A stretch of 64,000 nucleotides of DNA from Enterobacter hormaechei ATCC 49162 (GTDB taxonomy: Bacteria > Pseudomonadota > Gammaproteobacteria > Enterobacterales > Enterobacteriaceae): the NCBI RefSeq assembly GCF_001875655.1, contig NZ_MKEQ01000001.1, positions 1,674,001-1,738,000 on the forward strand. Reading direction: 5' to 3'. Shown piece after piece: positions 50,919 through 61,455 of the stretch (the first letter of the stretch is position 1; each line of letters begins with the position of its first letter). Position numbers and translations under genes: made by a program. Under the pieces are notes generated by a model that was not told where the DNA came from, did not search any database, and saw nothing but the letters and a program-made list of their open reading frames with translations.

Positions 50919-53417
50919 ATGTCTCACACTATCGACCTGACACTGGACGGCCTCTCCTGCGGCCACTGTGTCAAACGCGTTAAAGAAAGCCTGGAACAGC
51001 GCCCTGACGTGGAAAGCGCTGACGTGACGATCGATCATGCCGCCGTAGTCGGCAGCGCCAGCGCCGAGGCGCTGATTGATACCATTAAACAGGCTGGTTA
51101 CGGGGCGGAGTTAAGCCACCCAAAGGCTAAACCGCTGGCAGAGTCATCATCCCCGTCGGAAGCACTGACAGCGGCCACTCCTGAGCTTCCGGTAGCAGAT
51201 GATCTTGATGACAGCCAACAGCTGCTGATCAACGGCATGAGCTGCGCCAGCTGCGTCTCACGGGTACAAAACGCCTTACAGGCAGTACCGGGCGTCGCAC
51301 AGGCACGGGTAAACCTGGCGGAGCGCACTGCGCTGGTGATGGGCAGTGCCTCTGCCGCAGATTTAGTGCAGGCCGTGGAGAAAGCGGGCTACGGGGCGGA
51401 GGCCATCGAAGATGATGCCGAGCGCCGTGAACGCCAGCAGGAAACGGCCATCGCCACCATGAAGCGCTTCCGCTGGCAGGCGATCGTCGCCCTGCTGGTC
51501 GGTATTCCGGTGATGGTGTGGGGCATGATGGGTGACAACATGATGGTCACCGCAGACAACCGCACCCTGTGGCTGGTGATTGGTCTGATTACCCTTGCAG
51601 TCATGGTGTTCGCTGGCGGGCACTTCTACACCAGCGCCTGGAAGAGCCTGAAAAACCGCACCGCGACGATGGATACGCTGGTCGCGCTCGGGACAGGCGC
51701 CGCGTGGCTGTATTCGATGAGCGTTAACGTCTGGCCGCAGTGGTTCCCGATGGAGGCGCGCCATCTTTATTATGAAGCGAGTGCGATGATTATTGGTCTG
51801 ATCAACTTAGGCCATATGCTCGAAGCCCGCGCGCGTCAGCGCTCGTCGAAAGCACTGGAACGATTACTCGATTTAACCCCGCCGACGGCCCGCGTGGTGA
51901 CGGACGACGGGGAGAAAAGCGTTCCGCTCTCAGAGGTGCAGCCGGGTATGACGCTGCGCCTGACCACCGGCGACCGCGTACCCGTCGACGGTGAAATCAC
52001 CCAGGGCGACGCCTGGCTGGATGAAGCCATGCTGACCGGGGAACCGATCCCCCAGCAGAAATCACAGGGCGACGCGGTCCATGCGGGTACGGTGGTGCAG
52101 GACGGCAGCGTGCTGTTCCGCGCCAGCGCCGTCGGCAGCCATACCACCCTTTCGCGCATTATTCGCATGGTGCGCCAGGCCCAGAGCAGCAAGCCGGAAA
52201 TCGGTCAGCTTGCCGATAAAATCTCGGCCATTTTTGTGCCGGTGGTCGTCGGCATTGCCCTGCTGAGCGCGGCAATCTGGTATGTCTTCGGCCCGGCGCC
52301 GCAGATTGTCTACACCCTGGTGATCGCCACCACGGTGCTGATCATCGCCTGCCCTTGTGCCCTTGGTCTGGCCACGCCGATGTCGATTATCTCTGGCGTC
52401 GGACGCGCCGCCGAATTTGGCGTTCTGGTCCGTGATGCTGACGCCCTGCAACGGGCAAGCACGCTGGACACCCTCGTCTTTGATAAAACCGGCACGCTCA
52501 CCGAGGGCAAACCGCAGGTGGTGGCCGTCAGTACCGCTGGCTGTACGGAATCGGATGCCCTGCGCCTTGCCGCCGCGCTGGAGCAAGGCTCCAGCCACCC
52601 GCTGGCGCGCGCCATCCTTGAGAAAGCCGGTGATGCCCGCCTGCCGCAGGTAAGCAACTTCCGTACCCTGCGCGGTTTAGGGGTCAGCGGTGAAGCCGAA
52701 GGGCATACGCTGCTGCTGGGTAACCAGGCACTGCTTAATGAAAACGGGGTTGATACGTCCGCGCTGGACGCTGAGCTGAACGCGCAGGCCGCTCAGGGCG
52801 CGACGCCGGTTCTACTGGCGGTGGATGGCAAAGCTGCGGCGCTGCTTGCCGTGCGCGATCCGTTACGTCAGGACAGCGTGGATGCCTTACAGCGCCTGCA
52901 CCGCGCGGGCTATCGTCTGGTGATGCTGACCGGGGACAACCCGACCACCGCCAACGCCATTGCGAAAGAAGCCGGTATTGATGAAGTGATCGCGGGCGTG
53001 CTGCCGGACGGCAAAGCGGACGCCATCAAGAACCTGCAAAGTCAGGGTCGTCAGGTGGCGATGGTGGGCGATGGCATCAACGACGCCCCGGCGCTGGCGC
53101 AGGCTGACGTAGGCATTGCAATGGGTGGCGGGAGCGATGTCGCCATTGAAACCGCTGCGATCACCCTGATGCGTCACAGCCTGATGGGTGTGGCGGATGC
53201 GCTGGCGATTGCGAAAGCCACGTTGCGCAACATGAAGCAGAACCTGCTGGGGGCGTTCGTCTATAACTCACTCGGGATTCCGATTGCCGCCGGGATTTTG
53301 TGGCCGCTGACCGGCACCCTGCTGAACCCGGTTGTCGCGGGTGCGGCGATGGCGCTCTCGTCAATTACCGTGGTGAGCAACGCCAACCGTCTGCTGCGGT
53401 TTAAACCGAAGGATTGA
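50919..53417 (+). CDS. copA: Cu(I)-exporting P-type ATPase CopA
   Basis: 832 aa from ATG 50919. Two N-terminal metal-binding domains (GLSCGHC near 11-17, GMSCASC near 106-112), the transmembrane CPC (IIACPCALG), actuator TGE (MLTGEPI), phosphorylation DKTGT and hinge GDGINDAP. It pumps Cu(I) from the cytosol to the periplasm. A CCCAAAG slippery site at codons 68-69 would also give a 70-aa CopA(Z) metallochaperone. Confidence 0.97.
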   Translation: MSHTIDLTLDGLSCGHCVKRVKESLEQRPDVESADVTIDHAAVVGSASAEALIDTIKQAGYGAELSHPKAKPLAESSSPSEALTAATPELPVADDLDDSQQLLINGMSCASCVSRVQNALQAVPGVAQARVNLAERTALVMGSASAADLVQAVEKAGYGAEAIEDDAERRERQQETAIATMKRFRWQAIVALLVGIPVMVWGMMGDNMMVTADNRTLWLVIGLITLAVMVFAGGHFYTSAWKSLKNRTATMDTLVALGTGAAWLYSMSVNVWPQWFPMEARHLYYEASAMIIGLINLGHMLEARARQRSSKALERLLDLTPPTARVVTDDGEKSVPLSEVQPGMTLRLTTGDRVPVDGEITQGDAWLDEAMLTGEPIPQQKSQGDAVHAGTVVQDGSVLFRASAVGSHTTLSRIIRMVRQAQSSKPEIGQLADKISAIFVPVVVGIALLSAAIWYVFGPAPQIVYTLVIATTVLIIACPCALGLATPMSIISGVGRAAEFGVLVRDADALQRASTLDTLVFDKTGTLTEGKPQVVAVSTAGCTESDALRLAAALEQGSSHPLARAILEKAGDARLPQVSNFRTLRGLGVSGEAEGHTLLLGNQALLNENGVDTSALDAELNAQAAQGATPVLLAVDGKAAALLAVRDPLRQDSVDALQRLHRAGYRLVMLTGDNPTTANAIAKEAGIDEVIAGVLPDGKADAIKNLQSQGRQVAMVGDGINDAPALAQADVGIAMGGGSDVAIETAAITLMRHSLMGVADALAIAKATLRNMKQNLLGAFVYNSLGIPIAAGILWPLTGTLLNPVVAGAAMALSSITVVSNANRLLRFKPKD
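51119..51130 (+). other. Programmed -1 frameshift site in copA
   Basis: The heptamer CCCAAAG (51119-51125) is in frame as C-CCA-AAG at Pro68-Lys69. A -1 slip gives CCC-AAA-GGC-TAA, adding one Gly before a stop (51128-51130). The product is 70 aa, the first heavy-metal domain. E. coli copA makes CopA(Z) in the same way. Confidence 0.85.
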
Positions 53418-53467
53418 ACCTTGTACCCGTACGCGCTAGCATGAACCTTTCCGTTTATGGAGCGCGT

Positions 53468-54262
53468 ATGAGTCTGTTTAGCCGTATAAAAGCATCGTTT
53501 CGCGCCCTCTTTCCCCGCCGTTATTCCTGGCCCGGTATGGATATTTCGCTTCCGGGCGGGCAGCATCTGCACCTGGTGGGAAGCATTCATATGGGCACGC
53601 AGGATATGTCCCCCCTGCCCTCCGGCCTGATCAAACTGCTGAAGCGCGCCGACGCGCTGATCGTCGAAGCCGACATCTCCGGCCATGAATCGCCGTTTGC
53701 CGGGCTGGAAAGCGATCGCCCTCTGGCTGAACGTCTTAACGAGACGCAGCTGGCTGAGCTTACCCGTCTTGCGGATGAAACCGGCGTCTCACTCTCTATG
53801 CTCGACACCCTGCCCCTGTGGCAAATTGCCATGGTGTTACAGGCGACGCAGGCGCAGCGCCTGGGGCTACGCGGTGATTACGGTATCGATTATCAACTGC
53901 TGAATGCAGCAAGGGCGCGCAACCTGTCCGTCATTGAACTGGAAGGCACGGACAGCCAGATTGCGCTTCTTCGCCAGCTTCCCGATGACGGCCTGATACT
54001 GCTGGATGATACCCTGACCCACTGGCACACCAACGCGCGTCTGCTGCAAACGATGATTGGCTGGTGGCTGGATGCGCCGCCCGCAGACGGTAAGCTGGCG
54101 TTACCGTCGACGTTCAGTGAATCGTTGTATGATGTGCTGATGAATGCGCGTAACCAGGCGTGGCGGGAGACGCTGTATGCCCTGCCTGCCGGTCGTTACG
54201 TGGTCGCGGTTGGCGCGTTGCATTTGTACGGAGAAGGGAATTTGCCGTCACTGCTGAAATAA
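53468..54262 (+). CDS. ybaP: TraB/GumN-family protein YbaP
   Basis: 264 aa from ATG 53468 behind GGAG, equal in length to E. coli YbaP. Family motifs: HLVGSIHMGTQDM, IVEADISG, GLRGDYGIDYQLL and the C-terminal VVAVGALHLYGEGNLPSLL. The TraB/GumN group has conserved His and Glu that suggest a metalloprotease-like site. Function unproven. Confidence 0.92.
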   Translation: MSLFSRIKASFRALFPRRYSWPGMDISLPGGQHLHLVGSIHMGTQDMSPLPSGLIKLLKRADALIVEADISGHESPFAGLESDRPLAERLNETQLAELTRLADETGVSLSMLDTLPLWQIAMVLQATQAQRLGLRGDYGIDYQLLNAARARNLSVIELEGTDSQIALLRQLPDDGLILLDDTLTHWHTNARLLQTMIGWWLDAPPADGKLALPSTFSESLYDVLMNARNQAWRETLYALPAGRYVVAVGALHLYGEGNLPSLLK

Positions 54263-54268
54263 AAAAAT

Positions 54269-54288
54269 GGCCAATATCTCTATTGGCC
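54269..54288. terminator. Hairpin after ybaP
   Basis: GGCCAATA (54269-54276), loop TCTC, TATTGGCC (54281-54288). A perfect 8-bp stem 6 bp after the ybaP stop. The T-run lies only on the minus strand side, so on the plus strand it is better seen as a stabilising or Rho-assisted end. Confidence 0.55.
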
Positions 54289-54361
54289 CGTCAAAGAGGA
54301 ATTTCATCGTTTTTATTATACCGAAGTGACCTTCGGCTACGCCGATTGTCGCTCAAAGTAA

Positions 54362-54940
<579 letters not shown>

Positions 54941-54947
54941 ACGAAAA

Positions 54948-55022
54948 AGCCGGGTGGCGGCTACGCCTTACCCGGCCTACATGTTGCTCCCGTAGGCCCG
55001 GTAAGCGCAGCGCCACCGGGCA
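54948..55022. repeat. BIME between ybaK and ushA
   Basis: AGCCGGGTGGCGGCTACGCC...CCGGCCTAC followed by the inverse GTAGGCCCGGTAAGCGCAGC... between convergent genes. Confidence 0.8.
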
Positions 55023-55035
55023 ACAAAACCCCGCA

Positions 55036-56688
55036 CTACTGCCAGCTTACCTCGCCCTTCGGCTCATACGCATTCACGTCAATCGGCGAGTTCTGCTCGA
55101 TGTACTGCTTCAACACTTCCGCATCAATAAACCCGGTGTTTACATAGCCCGGTTTGTTATCGATATGCGGATAGCCGTCGCCGCCGGTGGCGTTAAAGCT
55201 TAACGTTGCCAGACGGTAGGTTTTCGCCGGATCCACTGGCTCACCTTTGATTTTGAGATCGTTGAGCTTGCCGTCTTTCGCCACAAAGCTGACGTTAGCA
55301 AACTGGGGATACGCCCCGGAGTCCGGCTTCATCTGCGCCACGGCGGTCAGGTAGTCAATCACCTCTTTCCCGCTCATGTCCGCATACACCACCACGTTGC
55401 CAAACGGCTGCACTTTGAGCACGTCTTTATAGGTGATGTTGCCGCCTTCGATGGAATCACGAATACCGCCGCCGCTCATCACGCCGAAATCCGCATTCGT
55501 ACGTGCCATTTGCGCGGCCAGCACCAGACGCCCCATGTTGGTCTGTACGAAGCGGACTTTGCTGCGGTCCCCCTCCAGACGACCATTCAGCGTGCCAATT
55601 TTCACGTCCAGCTGCGCTTTCCCTTTGCTCTGGAACGGCGTCAGCAAAGAGAGCATCTGCTGGTTTTCAGCGATCTCAGGCGTGTAGAGCACGCGCTCAC
55701 TTTTGCCGTCCGGGTAGGTCACTTTCTTCTTCAGGTTGACCGGAATAAGCTGATAGTGCACCAGCTTCATCTCGCCGTTACGGAATTCGAAATCCGCGCG
55801 GCCCACGTATTTACCCCATTCGTGGGCCTGCACAATCCAGATCCCGTTCTGACGATCCGGCGCGCACGGCGTGCCCGGCACGTAGTCCACCTGCTTTTTG
55901 TTCTCCGACGCCATGCACACCGGATCCTGTGAGTGACCGCCCACAATCATCGCCAGCGACCCCGCCGGGAGGCTGCGCGCCATCTCCACGTCGCCCGGCG
56001 CATTGGAGCCATGCTCGCCGTTATCGTAGTGCCCCATATGGGTGGTGGCGATAATCACGTCCGGCTTTTCGTTCTGCTGTAACTCCTGGATCACCAGCTT
56101 CGCTTCGTCTGCCGGTTTACGGAATTCGATGTCGGTGAAAAATTCAGGGTTGCCAATTTTCGCCGTATCGTCGGTGGTTAAGCCGATAACCGCGATCTTC
56201 AGATCCTGTCGCTTAAACAGCACCCACGGTTTAAACAGGCGCTCGCCGGTGCTTTTCTGATAAATATTGGCGGAAAGGAACGGGAATTTGGACCACTTCT
56301 CCTGCTGGCGCAACACGCTCAGCGGGTTATCAAATTCGTGGTTTCCGACGGCCATTGCGTCGTAACCAATTAAATTCATGCCGCGGAAATCAGGCTCGGC
56401 ATCCTGCAAATCAGATTCCGGTACGCCAGTATTAATATCCCCGCCCGACAGCAACAGGACGCTGCCTCCCTGGGCCGCGACCTCTTTACGAATGCCGTCC
56501 ACCAGCGTTTTTTGCGCCGCCAGGCCATATTCACCGTATTCGCTGCGCCAGAAATGGCCGTGATGATCGTTAGTGTGCAGAATGGTAATTTTATAGGTTT
56601 TATCTTTTTCATACGCCTGCGCAGGCAGGCTTGTCAGCCCCCATGCGGCGATGAGCGCCAGCGCGACGCCACGCTTTATCAACTTCAT
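55036..56688 (-). CDS. ushA: Periplasmic UDP-sugar hydrolase/5'-nucleotidase UshA
   Basis: 550 aa, full length. Signal peptide MKLIKRGVALALIAAWGLTS, calcineurin-like metal domain (ILHTNDHHGHFW, GGDINTGVPESD, GNHEFDNPL, THMGHYDNGEHGSN, GGHSQDPVC) and the C-terminal substrate domain (MSGGGIRDSIEGGNI, NATGGDGYPHID). It degrades external UDP-glucose and nucleotides. It diverges from fsr. Confidence 0.97.
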   Translation of the reverse strand: MKLIKRGVALALIAAWGLTSLPAQAYEKDKTYKITILHTNDHHGHFWRSEYGEYGLAAQKTLVDGIRKEVAAQGGSVLLLSGGDINTGVPESDLQDAEPDFRGMNLIGYDAMAVGNHEFDNPLSVLRQQEKWSKFPFLSANIYQKSTGERLFKPWVLFKRQDLKIAVIGLTTDDTAKIGNPEFFTDIEFRKPADEAKLVIQELQQNEKPDVIIATTHMGHYDNGEHGSNAPGDVEMARSLPAGSLAMIVGGHSQDPVCMASENKKQVDYVPGTPCAPDRQNGIWIVQAHEWGKYVGRADFEFRNGEMKLVHYQLIPVNLKKKVTYPDGKSERVLYTPEIAENQQMLSLLTPFQSKGKAQLDVKIGTLNGRLEGDRSKVRFVQTNMGRLVLAAQMARTNADFGVMSGGGIRDSIEGGNITYKDVLKVQPFGNVVVYADMSGKEVIDYLTAVAQMKPDSGAYPQFANVSFVAKDGKLNDLKIKGEPVDPAKTYRLATLSFNATGGDGYPHIDNKPGYVNTGFIDAEVLKQYIEQNSPIDVNAYEPKGEVSWQ

Positions 56689-56852
56689 CTTCTCTCTCCC
56701 TGACCCATAGACAAACGCAAAAATTACAGTGACTCACAAGAATAGACAAATAAGTTTTCAGAATTGCGACTTTCTTCAAATGTCACGGACGGGTATGTTA
56801 GTCGGATAATAATTACTCCCTGCATCTCTAATAACAAATCGACGTGGTATTT

Positions 56853-58073
56853 ATGGCAATCAGTGAATCAACCCAGCCCGTCCAGGGCGCTCCGGCGTCG
56901 CCGCCGAAATCGCGCACTTCCTTTAAAGTATTAGGCGCAATCAGTCTCTCTCATCTGCTCAACGACATGATCCAGTCGCTGATTCTGGCGATCTACCCGC
57001 TGTTGCAGTCGGAGTTCTCTTTAACCTTTGTACAGATCGGGATGATCACCCTGACCTTCCAGCTGGCCTCTTCACTGCTACAGCCGGTGGTGGGCTACTG
57101 GACAGATAAATACCCGATGCCATGGTCGCTGCCCATTGGCATGTGCTTCACCCTGAGCGGGTTAGTGCTGCTGGCCATGGCGGGCAGCTTTGAGGCGGTA
57201 CTGGTTGCCGCGGCGCTGGTAGGAACCGGTTCATCGGTATTCCACCCGGAATCGTCCCGCGTGGCGCGTATGGCCTCCGGCGGACGTCACGGGCTGGCGC
57301 AGTCTCTGTTCCAGGTGGGAGGGAACTTTGGTAGCTCTCTCGGTCCTCTGCTGGCGGCGGTGATTATCGCGCCCTACGGTAAAGGCAACGTGGCGTGGTT
57401 TGTGCTGGCCGCGCTGCTGGCGATTGTCGTGCTGGCGCAAATCAGCCGCTGGTATGCCGCGCAGCATCGCGTGAACAAGGGCAAGCCTGTCGCGAAGATC
57501 GCCAATCCTCTTCCGCGCAACAAAGTGATCCTTGCCGTTAGCGTGTTGCTGGTGCTGATTTTTTCGAAATATTTCTATATGGCGAGTATCAGCAGCTATT
57601 ACACCTTCTATCTGATGCAAAAATTCGGATTATCGGTACAAAACGCCCAGTTCCACCTCTTTGCCTTCCTGTTTGCGGTAGCGGCAGGCACGGTGATTGG
57701 CGGCCCTGTCGGGGATAAAATTGGTCGTAAATATGTGATTTGGGGCTCTATCCTCGGCGTTGCCCCGTTTACGCTGGTTTTACCGTACGCAACGCTGGAG
57801 TGGACCGGGATTTTGACGGTGATTATTGGTTTTATTCTGGCATCGGCATTCTCAGCCATCCTGGTCTACGCGCAGGAGCTGCTGCCGGGGCGTATCGGTA
57901 TGGTTTCCGGCCTCTTTTTCGGTTTTGCCTTTGGCATGGGTGGCCTTGGTGCGGCCGTGTTAGGGATGGTTGCAGACCACACCAGCATCTTCCTGGTTTA
58001 TAAAATCTGCGCTTTCCTGCCTCTTCTGGGGATGTTGACCATATTCCTGCCTGACAATCGTCATAAAGCGTAG
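56853..58073 (+). CDS. fsr: Fosmidomycin resistance/MFS efflux protein Fsr
   Basis: 406 aa from ATG 56853, the E. coli length. Twelve hydrophobic segments; MFS text VVGYWTDKYPMPWSLPIGMC, LVGTGSSVFHPESSRVARMA and GGPVGDKIGRKYVIWG. E. coli Fsr exports fosmidomycin when overexpressed. Natural substrate unknown. Confidence 0.95.
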   Translation: MAISESTQPVQGAPASPPKSRTSFKVLGAISLSHLLNDMIQSLILAIYPLLQSEFSLTFVQIGMITLTFQLASSLLQPVVGYWTDKYPMPWSLPIGMCFTLSGLVLLAMAGSFEAVLVAAALVGTGSSVFHPESSRVARMASGGRHGLAQSLFQVGGNFGSSLGPLLAAVIIAPYGKGNVAWFVLAALLAIVVLAQISRWYAAQHRVNKGKPVAKIANPLPRNKVILAVSVLLVLIFSKYFYMASISSYYTFYLMQKFGLSVQNAQFHLFAFLFAVAAGTVIGGPVGDKIGRKYVIWGSILGVAPFTLVLPYATLEWTGILTVIIGFILASAFSAILVYAQELLPGRIGMVSGLFFGFAFGMGGLGAAVLGMVADHTSIFLVYKICAFLPLLGMLTIFLPDNRHKA

Positions 58074-58079
58074 TTTCAG

Positions 58080-58106
58080 GGCTGCCAAAGTTAAACTTTG
58101 GCAGCC
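58080..58106 (+). terminator. Strong hairpin after fsr
   Basis: GGCTGCCAAAG (58080-58090), loop TTAAA, CTTTGGCAGCC (58096-58106). An 11-bp perfect stem 6 bp after the stop, without a T-run, so it may mainly protect the mRNA 3' end. Confidence 0.6.
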
Positions 58107-58305
58107 GCATAACCTGATGCCATAAGGCTTTCCCCTTCATCCTGCCCACAAACTTTGCTAAACCTGCCCTTTTTCACGCTCATTGCTCTTTTATTCTGAT
58201 TTCAACAATTATTCATAAACATACGTGTAAAAATTGTCATAAACTATTAATCGGCTTTTTGGTATTTGCACCAAAAATGGATCACCCATCGCGAAAGGAG
58301 ACGGA

Positions 58306-59982
58306 ATGCACCACGCCACACCGCTTATCACCACCATTGTTGGTGGACTTGTGCTCGCTTTTATCCTCGGCATGATTGCCAATAAACTGCGTATATCGCC
58401 TCTTGTGGGCTATTTGATAGCGGGCGTGCTGGCAGGGCCGTTTACGCCGGGTTTTGTCGCGGATACCAAACTGGCGCCGGAGCTGGCGGAACTGGGCGTG
58501 ATCCTGCTGATGTTTGGCGTCGGACTGCATTTCTCCCTGAAGGATTTGATGGCGGTAAAGTCGATCGCCATACCCGGCGCGATCGCCCAGATAGGGGTGG
58601 CGACGCTGCTGGGCATGGCGCTTTCGGCGGTGCTGGGCTGGTCAATCATGACCGGTATCGTTTTTGGGCTGTGTCTTTCAACCGCCAGCACCGTGGTGCT
58701 GCTACGCGCGCTTGAGGAAAGACAGCTGATAGACAGCCAGCGCGGACAGATCGCGATAGGCTGGCTGATTGTAGAAGATCTCGTGATGGTGTTGACGCTG
58801 GTGCTGCTGCCCGCCGTCGCCGGAATGATGGAAAAAGAGAATATCGGCTTCGCCTCGCTGGCGCTGGATATGAGCATTACCATCGGTAAGGTGGTGGCGT
58901 TTATCGCCATCATGATGCTGGTAGGCCGCCGTCTGGTGCCGTGGATCATGTCCCGCAGCGCAGCCACCGGCTCGCGTGAACTGTTTACCCTTTCGGTCCT
59001 TGCGCTGGCGCTGGGCATTGCCTTTGGCGCCGTCGAGCTGTTCGACGTCTCCTTCGCGCTGGGTGCATTCTTCGCCGGGATGGTGCTGAATGAATCCGAG
59101 CTGAGCCACCGCGCCGCGCACGATACCCTGCCGCTGCGCGATGCGTTCGCGGTGCTGTTCTTTGTCTCCGTCGGCATGCTGTTTGACCCGATGATTCTGG
59201 TTCAGCAGCCGCTGGCCGTGCTGGGTACGCTGGCCATCATTATCTTTGGTAAGTCCGTTGCCGCCTTCTTCCTGGTCAGGATGTTCGGTCACTCGCCGCG
59301 CACGGCGTTGACCATCGCCGCCAGCCTGGCGCAGATCGGTGAGTTCGCCTTTATTCTGGCCGGTCTGGGCATGGCATTGAACCTGCTGCCACAGGCGGGA
59401 CAAAATCTGGTACTGGCGGGGGCGATCCTCTCCATCATGCTAAACCCGGTCTTGTTTGCCCTGCTGGAGAAATATCTCGAGAAGACCGAAACCCTCGAAG
59501 AGCAGACGCTGGAAGAGGCAACGGAAGATGAGAAGCAGATCCCGGTGGATATCTGCAACCATGCGCTGCTGGTCGGTTTTGGCCGCGTCGGCAGCCTGCT
59601 GGGTGAGAAGCTGATGGCGCAGGGGATCCCGCTGGTGGTGATTGAAACCTCCCGCACCCGCGTCGACGAGCTTCGCGCGCGCGGCATCCGTGCGGTGCTG
59701 GGCAACGCTGCTAACGAAGAGATTATGAATCTGGCGCATCTGGACTGCGCCCGCTGGCTGCTGCTCACTATCCCGAACGGTTACGAGGCCGGGGAGATTG
59801 TGGCCACCGCCCGTGAAAAATGCCCGCATATCGAAATCATTGCCCGCGCCCATTATGACGACGAGGTGGAGTACATCACCGAGCGCGGCGCGAATCAGGT
59901 GGTGATGGGCGAGCGCGAGATTGCGAATACGATGCTGACAATGCTGACGAAGCCGCCGGTTGAAGAGGCGGTGACGGGGTAG
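58306..59982 (+). CDS. ybaL: CPA2 antiporter YbaL (Kef-type)
   Basis: 558 aa, equal to E. coli YbaL. About twelve membrane helices (ISPLVGYLIAGVLAGPFTPG, LFDVSFALGAFFAGMVLNES) precede a cytosolic TrkA-N/RCK domain starting near HALLVGFGRVGSLLGEKLMA. It should exchange K+ or another cation for H+ under nucleotide control. Physiological substrate not settled. Confidence 0.94.
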   Translation: MHHATPLITTIVGGLVLAFILGMIANKLRISPLVGYLIAGVLAGPFTPGFVADTKLAPELAELGVILLMFGVGLHFSLKDLMAVKSIAIPGAIAQIGVATLLGMALSAVLGWSIMTGIVFGLCLSTASTVVLLRALEERQLIDSQRGQIAIGWLIVEDLVMVLTLVLLPAVAGMMEKENIGFASLALDMSITIGKVVAFIAIMMLVGRRLVPWIMSRSAATGSRELFTLSVLALALGIAFGAVELFDVSFALGAFFAGMVLNESELSHRAAHDTLPLRDAFAVLFFVSVGMLFDPMILVQQPLAVLGTLAIIIFGKSVAAFFLVRMFGHSPRTALTIAASLAQIGEFAFILAGLGMALNLLPQAGQNLVLAGAILSIMLNPVLFALLEKYLEKTETLEEQTLEEATEDEKQIPVDICNHALLVGFGRVGSLLGEKLMAQGIPLVVIETSRTRVDELRARGIRAVLGNAANEEIMNLAHLDCARWLLLTIPNGYEAGEIVATAREKCPHIEIIARAHYDDEVEYITERGANQVVMGEREIANTMLTMLTKPPVEEAVTG

Positions 59983-59999
59983 CTTGTGCGGTCTGATCC

Positions 60000-60081
60000 C
60001 CCCTCACCCCGGCCCTCTCCCCGTAGGGGAGAGGGTGTTCAAGTTCCCTCACCCCTTTGGGGAGAGGGGCAGGGTGAGGGG
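60000..60081. repeat. C-rich inverted repeat pair between ybaL and gsk
   Basis: CCCCTCACCCCGGCCCTCTC, CCC, loop, GGGGAGAGGG, then a second arm CCCTCACCCC TTT GGGGAGAGGG CAGGGTGAGGGG. The whole can fold into two or more nested hairpins. It is shared with 30375 and 63325. Confidence 0.75.
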
Positions 60082-60088
60082 TTTTCTT

Positions 60089-61393
60089 TTATCTGTCCCA
60101 ATACGCCTCTTCGAGGCTGTCTTCCCGTTCCGGCAGCCCCCGCGTTAAGCGCGGAGAGTGCTGGTTCAGCACCTGGTAGCTCACGCGGTTCGCATACTTA
60201 CACACCTGCGCCAGCGAGGAATAGGTCAGCCAGTTGAAGGTATGTTTGCTGGAATTCGGCACATTGGTTTTGTGGTAGGCGTTGGCGGTGATGTCGTGCA
60301 GCAGCGCCGCCAGCGCGCCGTCGCCTGCGCCGTTGGTGTTCATGATCTTCTCAGGTCCGCCCATATAGGGCGCAATGTGGGAGAAGATACGCAGCGGGTT
60401 AATGCAGTCTTTATGACGCATGGCGCGGCTGAACTCATATTGGTTAAATTCGGCGATTGCGCCCGGCAGCAGCGGATGCTGGGTTTTACGCTTGCTCTCT
60501 TCTTCCGTGAAGCCCGCCATGTACAGTCCGACCGGCCCGGCGGTGCAGAGCACCAGATCCACCCAGTCCAGCGCTTTATCAGACGCCAGCAGCGGATCGC
60601 TTTCGCCGGTCAGCGCTTCGGCTTCTTCTTCGTTCATCGCCAGAATAGAAACGTGTTCTTTCAGGAAGGTCTGCCACCACGTCGGGTTGTCGGCAATCAC
60701 GAATTTGGTGCCCAGCGTCAGGACCACAGGCACGTTGTATTTCTTCGCGTACTCGATGGCCTTCATGGTTGCGTCCGGCATCGGTTCGCCCGGCTTGCAG
60801 CGCACCAGATAGGAGGTCAATACCAGCGCAGACGCGCCCGCGATCACCTCTTCCGGGATACTTTCGGCGCGCAGCTTGTTCATATGGCCGGGGCTGATGG
60901 CAAAGGTACGCTCGCCGGAATCGCTTATCAGCGTAAAGCAGCGGCCAATCGGCCCGTCAACGCCCTGCAAATAGTTCAGATCGGTGCGGCTGGAGGTATT
61001 GCACAGGTAGCGGTAGGCATAGCCACCGATTTCGATATTGCTGCACATCACGCCAAGCAGGACCGAGCGGTCATCTGCCAGAACGGAGTAGTTGTGCATG
61101 GTGTTGCCGATGGTGCCGCCAGCAAACTGATGGGTGATGAGATTTTCGCGCATCAGCTCCTGATACAGCGCTTCGGCCACGTCATCCTCAATCACCAGAG
61201 AGTGTCCGGCGCTCAGACCGTAACGCGCGACAAACGCATCATCCACTTTGGCTTCAATATCCACCAGCGTCTGATCGATACCGACCACCCAGGCAGCGCT
61301 GGTTTCGCTTTCCTGCTGAATTTGCTGTAACAGCGGGTCGCGGGCATCGACGGGGAAATAGTGTTTGGACTTACGTTTACCGGGAAATTTCAT
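60089..61393 (-). CDS. gsk: Inosine-guanosine kinase
   Basis: 434 aa from ATG 61393 (MKFPGKRKSKHYFPV), the E. coli length. PfkB family: FAGGTIGNTMHNYSVLA (substrate loop), the C-terminal MNTNGAGDGALAALLHDITA with catalytic Asp, and TFNWLTYSSLAQVCKYANRV. It phosphorylates inosine and guanosine for purine salvage. It is downstream of hemH on the same strand. Confidence 0.97.
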   Translation of the reverse strand: MKFPGKRKSKHYFPVDARDPLLQQIQQESETSAAWVVGIDQTLVDIEAKVDDAFVARYGLSAGHSLVIEDDVAEALYQELMRENLITHQFAGGTIGNTMHNYSVLADDRSVLLGVMCSNIEIGGYAYRYLCNTSSRTDLNYLQGVDGPIGRCFTLISDSGERTFAISPGHMNKLRAESIPEEVIAGASALVLTSYLVRCKPGEPMPDATMKAIEYAKKYNVPVVLTLGTKFVIADNPTWWQTFLKEHVSILAMNEEEAEALTGESDPLLASDKALDWVDLVLCTAGPVGLYMAGFTEEESKRKTQHPLLPGAIAEFNQYEFSRAMRHKDCINPLRIFSHIAPYMGGPEKIMNTNGAGDGALAALLHDITANAYHKTNVPNSSKHTFNWLTYSSLAQVCKYANRVSYQVLNQHSPRLTRGLPEREDSLEEAYWDR

Positions 61394-61455
61394 GGTCTGA
61401 ACTGTGCAAAGAATACGGGCCGGGAATGGTAGCACAAACCCGGTCCGTAACGCGA

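Noticed and set aside
60158..61330. 390-codon plus-strand frame opposite gsk
   Set aside because: It mirrors the gsk codons in antisense, with no ribosome-binding site and no recognisable domain.
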